Program-made: the position numbers and the translations under genes | Shown: positions 60,484 to 64,000 of the stretch, one piece after another | Numbering within the stretch: position 1 is the first letter of the stretch | Layout of the letters: the number at the start of each line of letters is the position of its first letter | The notes under the pieces: model-generated | What the model was told of the DNA's origin: nothing | Databases searched by the model: none | Seen by the model: only the letters and a program-made list of their open reading frames with translations | Source of the DNA: Stenotrophomonas sp. MYb238 | GTDB lineage: Bacteria; Pseudomonadota; Gammaproteobacteria; Xanthomonadales; Xanthomonadaceae | DNA length: 64,000 bases | Assembly: GCF_009496535.1 (NCBI RefSeq) | Contig: NZ_WIDL01000009.1 | Location: 58,431 to 122,430, forward strand | Direction of reading: 5' to 3'

Positions 60484-61155
60484 ATGGCACGTAAAAGCAA
60501 AGAAGACGCGCAGGCCACCCGCGAGGGCATCCTGGACGCGGCGATCGCCTGTTTCCACGAGCACGGGGTGGTCGGCACCACGCTGGCGATGATCGCCGCC
60601 CGCGCCGGCTACACGCGCGGCGCGGTGTACTGGCACTTCAAGAACAAGACCGAAGTGCTGGAAGCGATGATCGAGCGCGACCGCATGCCGTTCGTGCAGC
60701 GCCTGCAGCGCACCTACGCGCCGCAGCGGCAGACGCCGGTCCAGGACCTGCGCGAGGTCATCCGCGTCTCGCTCGCCGAACTGGCCGACGACCCGCGCCA
60801 GCGCAGCCTGATGGAGATCCTGCTGCGCTGCGAGCAGTCCAGCGAAAGCCAGAGCATCCAGTCCATGCAGCGCCAGAACTCGCAGGAAGAGCTGGACATG
60901 GTCACCCGCGCCCTGGAGCGCGCGCGCGAACTGGGGCAGCTGCGCGAGGGCGTGGACGCGGCCGCCGCCAGCCGCATGCTGCACATCAGCCTGACCGGCG
61001 CGCTGTACAACGCCATGGCGCAGCCGGAGGAATACGATCTGGAGCGCGACGGGCTGATGGTGATGGACGTGGTGCTGCAGGCCTACGTGCGCGCCGACGT
61101 CTTCCAGCCGGGCGTGTACCCGGAACGGACCGACAGCGCCGGCTGGGACGCCTGA
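60484..61155 (+). CDS. TetR-family repressor of the adjacent efflux operon (AcrR/SmeT/TtgR type)
   Basis: A 223-residue regulator from ATG 60484 (MARKSKEDAQATREGILDAA), preceded by CAGGG; an in-frame GTG at 60466 is possible. The HTH is GTTLAMIAARAGYTRGAVYWHFKNKTEVLEAMI, whose YTRGAVYWHFKNK recognition helix is the hallmark of AcrR-type efflux repressors. The C-terminal half (MEILLRCEQSSESQS, LTGALYNAM) matches the multidrug-binding domain of this subgroup. Drug binding would release the promoter of the divergent efflux genes. Confidence 0.92.
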   Translation: MARKSKEDAQATREGILDAAIACFHEHGVVGTTLAMIAARAGYTRGAVYWHFKNKTEVLEAMIERDRMPFVQRLQRTYAPQRQTPVQDLREVIRVSLAELADDPRQRSLMEILLRCEQSSESQSIQSMQRQNSQEELDMVTRALERARELGQLREGVDAAAASRMLHISLTGALYNAMAQPEEYDLERDGLMVMDVVLQAYVRADVFQPGVYPERTDSAGWDA

Positions 61156-61297
61156 CCGGCACCGCCGGCGGTCGTCGCGCCCGTACCCGCGCCCGGCCGG
61201 ACAGGCCGCGCCCCGCCGCTGGCCCCACCCCTCCCGCGCAACTGGCGCTATGCGCCTCCGGTACGCCGCCGCACGCTGCGGCCACCAGGAGGAAAAC

Positions 61298-62581
61298 ATG
61301 ACGACCAATTCGGATCTGCTGCAGCGCCGTGCGGCCAGCGTGCCGCGCGGCATCGGCTCGGCCATGGGCATCTTCGCCGCGCGCGCGGAGAACGCCGAAC
61401 TGTGGGACGTGGAAGGCCGGCGCTACATCGACTTCGCCGCCGGCATCGCCGTCACCAACACCGGCCACCGCCACCCGCGGATCATGGCCGCGGTGCAGGC
61501 GCAGCTGGAGCGGTTCACCCACACCGCGTTCCAGGTATCGGCCTACGAGTCCTACATCGCGCTGGCCGAGCGCCTGAACGCCATCGCCCCCATCGCCGGC
61601 CCGGCCAAGACCCTGCTGCTGTCCACCGGCGCCGAGGCGGTGGAGAACGCGATCAAGATCGCCCGCGCCGCCACCGGCCGCCGCGCCGTGGTGGCGTTCG
61701 CCGGCGGTTTCCATGGCCGCAGCTTCATGGCGATGGCGCTGACCGGCAAGACCGCGCCGTACAAGCGCGGCTTCGGCCCGCTGCCGGGCGAGGTGTATCA
61801 CCTGCCGTTCCCGGTCGAGCACCACGGCATCACCGTCGCCGACAGCCTGGATGCGCTGGAACAGCTGTTCCGCGCCGACGTCGCCGCCGACGAGGTGGCC
61901 GCGATCATCATCGAGCCGGTGCAGGGCGAAGGCGGTTTCCACGCCGCGCCGACCGAGCTGCTGCAGGCGCTGCGCGCAATCGCCGACCGCCACGGCATCG
62001 TGCTGATCGCCGACGAGGTGCAGACCGGTTTCGCCCGCACCGGGCGCCTGTTCGGCATCGAGCATTCCGGGGTGAAACCGGACCTGATCACGGTCGCCAA
62101 GTCGCTGGCCGGCGGCTTCCCGCTGTCCGGGGTGATCGGCCGCGCCGAGGTGATGGATGCGGTCGATCCGGGCGGGCTGGGCGGCACCTACGCCGGCTCG
62201 CCGGTGGCCTGCGCCGCCGCGCTGGCGGTGCTGGACGTGATCGCCGAAGAACGCCTGGCCGAGCGCGCCCGCGCCATCGGCGCGCGCACCCTCGAGCGCC
62301 TGCAGGGCTTGGCCGCGCGCAGGGACCTGCGCCCGATCGGCAACGTGCGCGGCCGCGGCGCGATGATCGCCTTCGACCTGCTCGCCGCGCGCGGCGGCGA
62401 CGAACCCGACCCGGCCGCCACCCAGGCGGTACTGCGCCGCGCCCACGCGCTGGGGCTGATGCTGCTGGGCTGCGGCGGCCGCGGCGAGGCCATCCGCCTG
62501 CTGTTCCCGCTGACCATTCCCGAGGCGGTGCTGGACGAGGGCCTGGACCTGCTGGAACAGGCGCTGCAGCCGCAGGCGTGA
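61298..62581 (+). CDS. gabT: 4-aminobutyrate aminotransferase family enzyme
   Basis: A 427-residue class III PLP transaminase from ATG 61298, with AGGAGG 7 bases upstream. It shows GIAVTNTGHRHPRI, STGAEAVENAIKIARAATGR, FHGRSFMAMALTGK, IIEPVQGEGGFHAAP, IADEVQTGFARTGRLF and the PLP lysine K268 in ITVAKSLAGGFPLSGV. The sequence is nearest to GabT/PuuE: it moves the amino group of GABA (or 5-aminovalerate) to 2-oxoglutarate. No succinate-semialdehyde dehydrogenase gene is in the window. The next gene, a MocR-type regulator in the same direction, may control it. Confidence 0.9.
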   Translation: MTTNSDLLQRRAASVPRGIGSAMGIFAARAENAELWDVEGRRYIDFAAGIAVTNTGHRHPRIMAAVQAQLERFTHTAFQVSAYESYIALAERLNAIAPIAGPAKTLLLSTGAEAVENAIKIARAATGRRAVVAFAGGFHGRSFMAMALTGKTAPYKRGFGPLPGEVYHLPFPVEHHGITVADSLDALEQLFRADVAADEVAAIIIEPVQGEGGFHAAPTELLQALRAIADRHGIVLIADEVQTGFARTGRLFGIEHSGVKPDLITVAKSLAGGFPLSGVIGRAEVMDAVDPGGLGGTYAGSPVACAAALAVLDVIAEERLAERARAIGARTLERLQGLAARRDLRPIGNVRGRGAMIAFDLLAARGGDEPDPAATQAVLRRAHALGLMLLGCGGRGEAIRLLFPLTIPEAVLDEGLDLLEQALQPQA

Positions 62582-62702
62582 TCCCCTGCTTCCCGGCCGC
62601 CGCTACGGCCGGGCTCGCGTCCATGGCGGCGGCGCGGCTACCCTCGGTGAAACCGCCCGCCGCTGCCCGACGCCCGGCAGCGGCCTCCGGAGCACGCCGC
62701 AG

Positions 62703-64000
62703 ATGAAATCCGAAACCCGCAGCCTCGACCTGCTCAACCTGGCCCTGGACCCGGCCGCGCCGCTGAGCCTGCAACTGCAGCTGCGGCAGAAGCTGGTCGA
62801 CGCCATCCATTGCGGCGTGCTGCGTCCGGACCAGCGGCTGCCGTCCTCGCGCCACCTGGCCGCGCGCATCGGCGTGTCGCGCAACACCGTCAGCCTCACC
62901 TACGACGCGCTGCTGGCCGAGGGCCACCTGGTCAGCCGCCCGCGCAGCGGCATCTTCATCGCCCCGGACGTCGCCGCCGGCCGCATCGGTACCCGCCAGC
63001 GCGGTGGCGAGCCGGCCTCGGCGCTGGCCGCGCGCCTGCCGGCCGTCGCCGAGGACGCCGGTTTCCGCTGTCCGCAGCACTGGCACCGCTACCCGTTTCC
63101 CTTCATCGACGGCCGCGTCGATGCCGAGCTCACGCCCGTGGTCGAATGGCGCGAGGCGCTGCGGCTGGCCGGCTCGCGCCACGAACTGCAGCAGTGGAAC
63201 CAGGACGCCGGCGACGGCGACGACCCGGCGCTCACCGAGGAAATCCGCGGCAAGGTGCTGCCGATGCGCGGCATCCAGGCCGGTGCCGACGAACTGCTGA
63301 TGGCGCTGTCCTGCCGCCACGCGCTGCAGCTGGCCGGCGAACTGCTGGTGCGGCGCGGCACTCCGGTGGTGCTGGAGCAGCCGGCCGATCCCGAATTCGA
63401 GCGGCGCATGCGCGAGCGCCACGCCGACATCTCCACGCTGGACCCGGCGCTGCGCCAGCCGCTGCCACCCGGCGCGGTGGTGGTCGGCAGCGGCCGCCGC
63501 GCGTTCGCCGCCGGCTCGCCGCGGCCACGGCAGCTGCTCGACGCGCTGGCCGCCGCCGACGCGGTGCTGATCGAGCACGACGTGCCGCCCGACGTGCCCA
63601 GCGGCGAACGCGTGGCGCCGGCGCTGCGCGCCTTCGACCAGGACGGGCGGGTGATCCACATCGCCAGCCTGTCGCCGGTGGTGGCCTGCGGCGAACCGCC
63701 GGCGGTGCTGGTGGCGGCCAACGCCTTCATCGAGCGCGCGCGCCAGCTGCGCCGCAACCGCGGCACCACCCTGCCGTGGCTGGTGCAGCGCAGTTGGGCG
63801 TACTTCATCGGCATGGGCCACTACTCGGCCGCGCTGGTGCGCGCCGGGCGGCGCCTGGCCGAGCGCCGCACCGCCCTGCGCGACGCGCTGAACCACTACC
63901 TGCACGAATTCGTCGCGATCGACACCACGCCCGGCGCCAGCGCCTACGACGTCAGCGTGCCGGCCGGCACCGACGCGCGCGAACTGGCGCGGCACGCGGC
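62703..64000 (+). CDS. MocR/PdxR-type GntR regulator, C-terminus beyond the window
   Basis: The open frame from ATG 62703 runs off the window after 432 codons. Residues about 10-85 are a GntR winged helix (PLSLQLQLRQKLVDAIHCG, LPSSRHLAARIGVSRNTVSLTYDALLAEGHLVSRPRSGIFI). The rest has the length and spacing of the aminotransferase-like domain of MocR regulators, but the segment that normally holds the PLP lysine (SFSKxLAPGLRLGY in relatives) reads IASLSPVVACGEPPAVLVA, with no Lys. So PLP is probably not bound in the usual way. Position after gabT fits the GabR/PdxR group, which often controls GABA or PLP genes. Confidence 0.85.
   Translation, partial: MKSETRSLDLLNLALDPAAPLSLQLQLRQKLVDAIHCGVLRPDQRLPSSRHLAARIGVSRNTVSLTYDALLAEGHLVSRPRSGIFIAPDVAAGRIGTRQRGGEPASALAARLPAVAEDAGFRCPQHWHRYPFPFIDGRVDAELTPVVEWREALRLAGSRHELQQWNQDAGDGDDPALTEEIRGKVLPMRGIQAGADELLMALSCRHALQLAGELLVRRGTPVVLEQPADPEFERRMRERHADISTLDPALRQPLPPGAVVVGSGRRAFAAGSPRPRQLLDALAAADAVLIEHDVPPDVPSGERVAPALRAFDQDGRVIHIASLSPVVACGEPPAVLVAANAFIERARQLRRNRGTTLPWLVQRSWAYFIGMGHYSAALVRAGRRLAERRTALRDALNHYLHEFVAIDTTPGASAYDVSVPAGTDARELARHA

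Overview
The window looks like chromosome of a high-GC gammaproteobacterium of the Xanthomonadaceae (Pseudoxanthomonas/Stenotrophomonas/Xanthomonas group). The basis is gene content and order: TonB-dependent receptors of the Xanthomonas/Caulobacter type beside GlcNAc-sugar genes, the order mreBCD-mrdA-rodA-mltB-rlpA-dacC ... ybeD-lipB-lipA, GTAGGAGCG-type REP hairpins and gene cassettes with Xanthomonas-like attC sites. The genus is an inference. No rRNA, tRNA, transposase or CRISPR array was found.

1-14.5 kb is a sugar-scavenging locus: the end of a glucokinase-family gene, two paralogous TonB-dependent receptors, a secreted PQQ-type beta-propeller, a GH20 beta-hexosaminidase, a NamZ-type (DUF1343/GH171) protein on the other strand and a second GH20 enzyme. 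Together they suggest periplasmic trimming of chitin or peptidoglycan fragments. 14.5-16.9 kb is a run of six attC-like sites with six small minus-strand cassette genes (zinc-ribbon-like proteins, a secreted protein, a membrane protein, an LMW-PTP-like protein and a frameshifted lipoprotein). No integrase is visible, so this is a CALIN-type array or part of a larger one.

17.2-20.8 kb holds vanZ-like, midA-like, a pteridine-reductase SDR and folK. The convergent 3' ends of the SDR gene and folK, with the REP pair between them, are present three times in tandem. 21-25 kb is a two-component cluster (hybrid kinase, single-domain regulator, CHASE3-PAS kinase). 25-30.4 kb carries a BON protein, a 6-phosphogluconate dehydrogenase, a secreted unknown, a DUF2242 lipoprotein and the tail-specific protease Prc.

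30.8-45.6 kb is mostly the envelope and lipoate block transcribed leftward: mreB-mreC-mreD-mrdA-rodA, then mltB-rlpA-dacC, then ybeD-lipB-lipA. A CsgG-like gene and an LpxR-like lipid A deacylase sit between dacC and ybeD. The 615-base gap between rodA and mltB contains an exact FNR-type box and three strong hairpins, a possible small RNA gene. 45.8-64 kb holds a PfkB-type sugar/nucleoside kinase, small secreted proteins, an MBL hydrolase divergent from a TetR regulator, a secreted acetamidase-like protein, an M1 aminopeptidase, ubiE, a yeast-type cytosine deaminase, an RND efflux pair divergent from its TetR repressor, gabT and a MocR-type regulator that runs off the end.

Most long antisense reading frames are shadows caused by the high GC content and were left out. 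Starts were moved inward where a Shine-Dalgarno site, signal peptide or family length argued for it.
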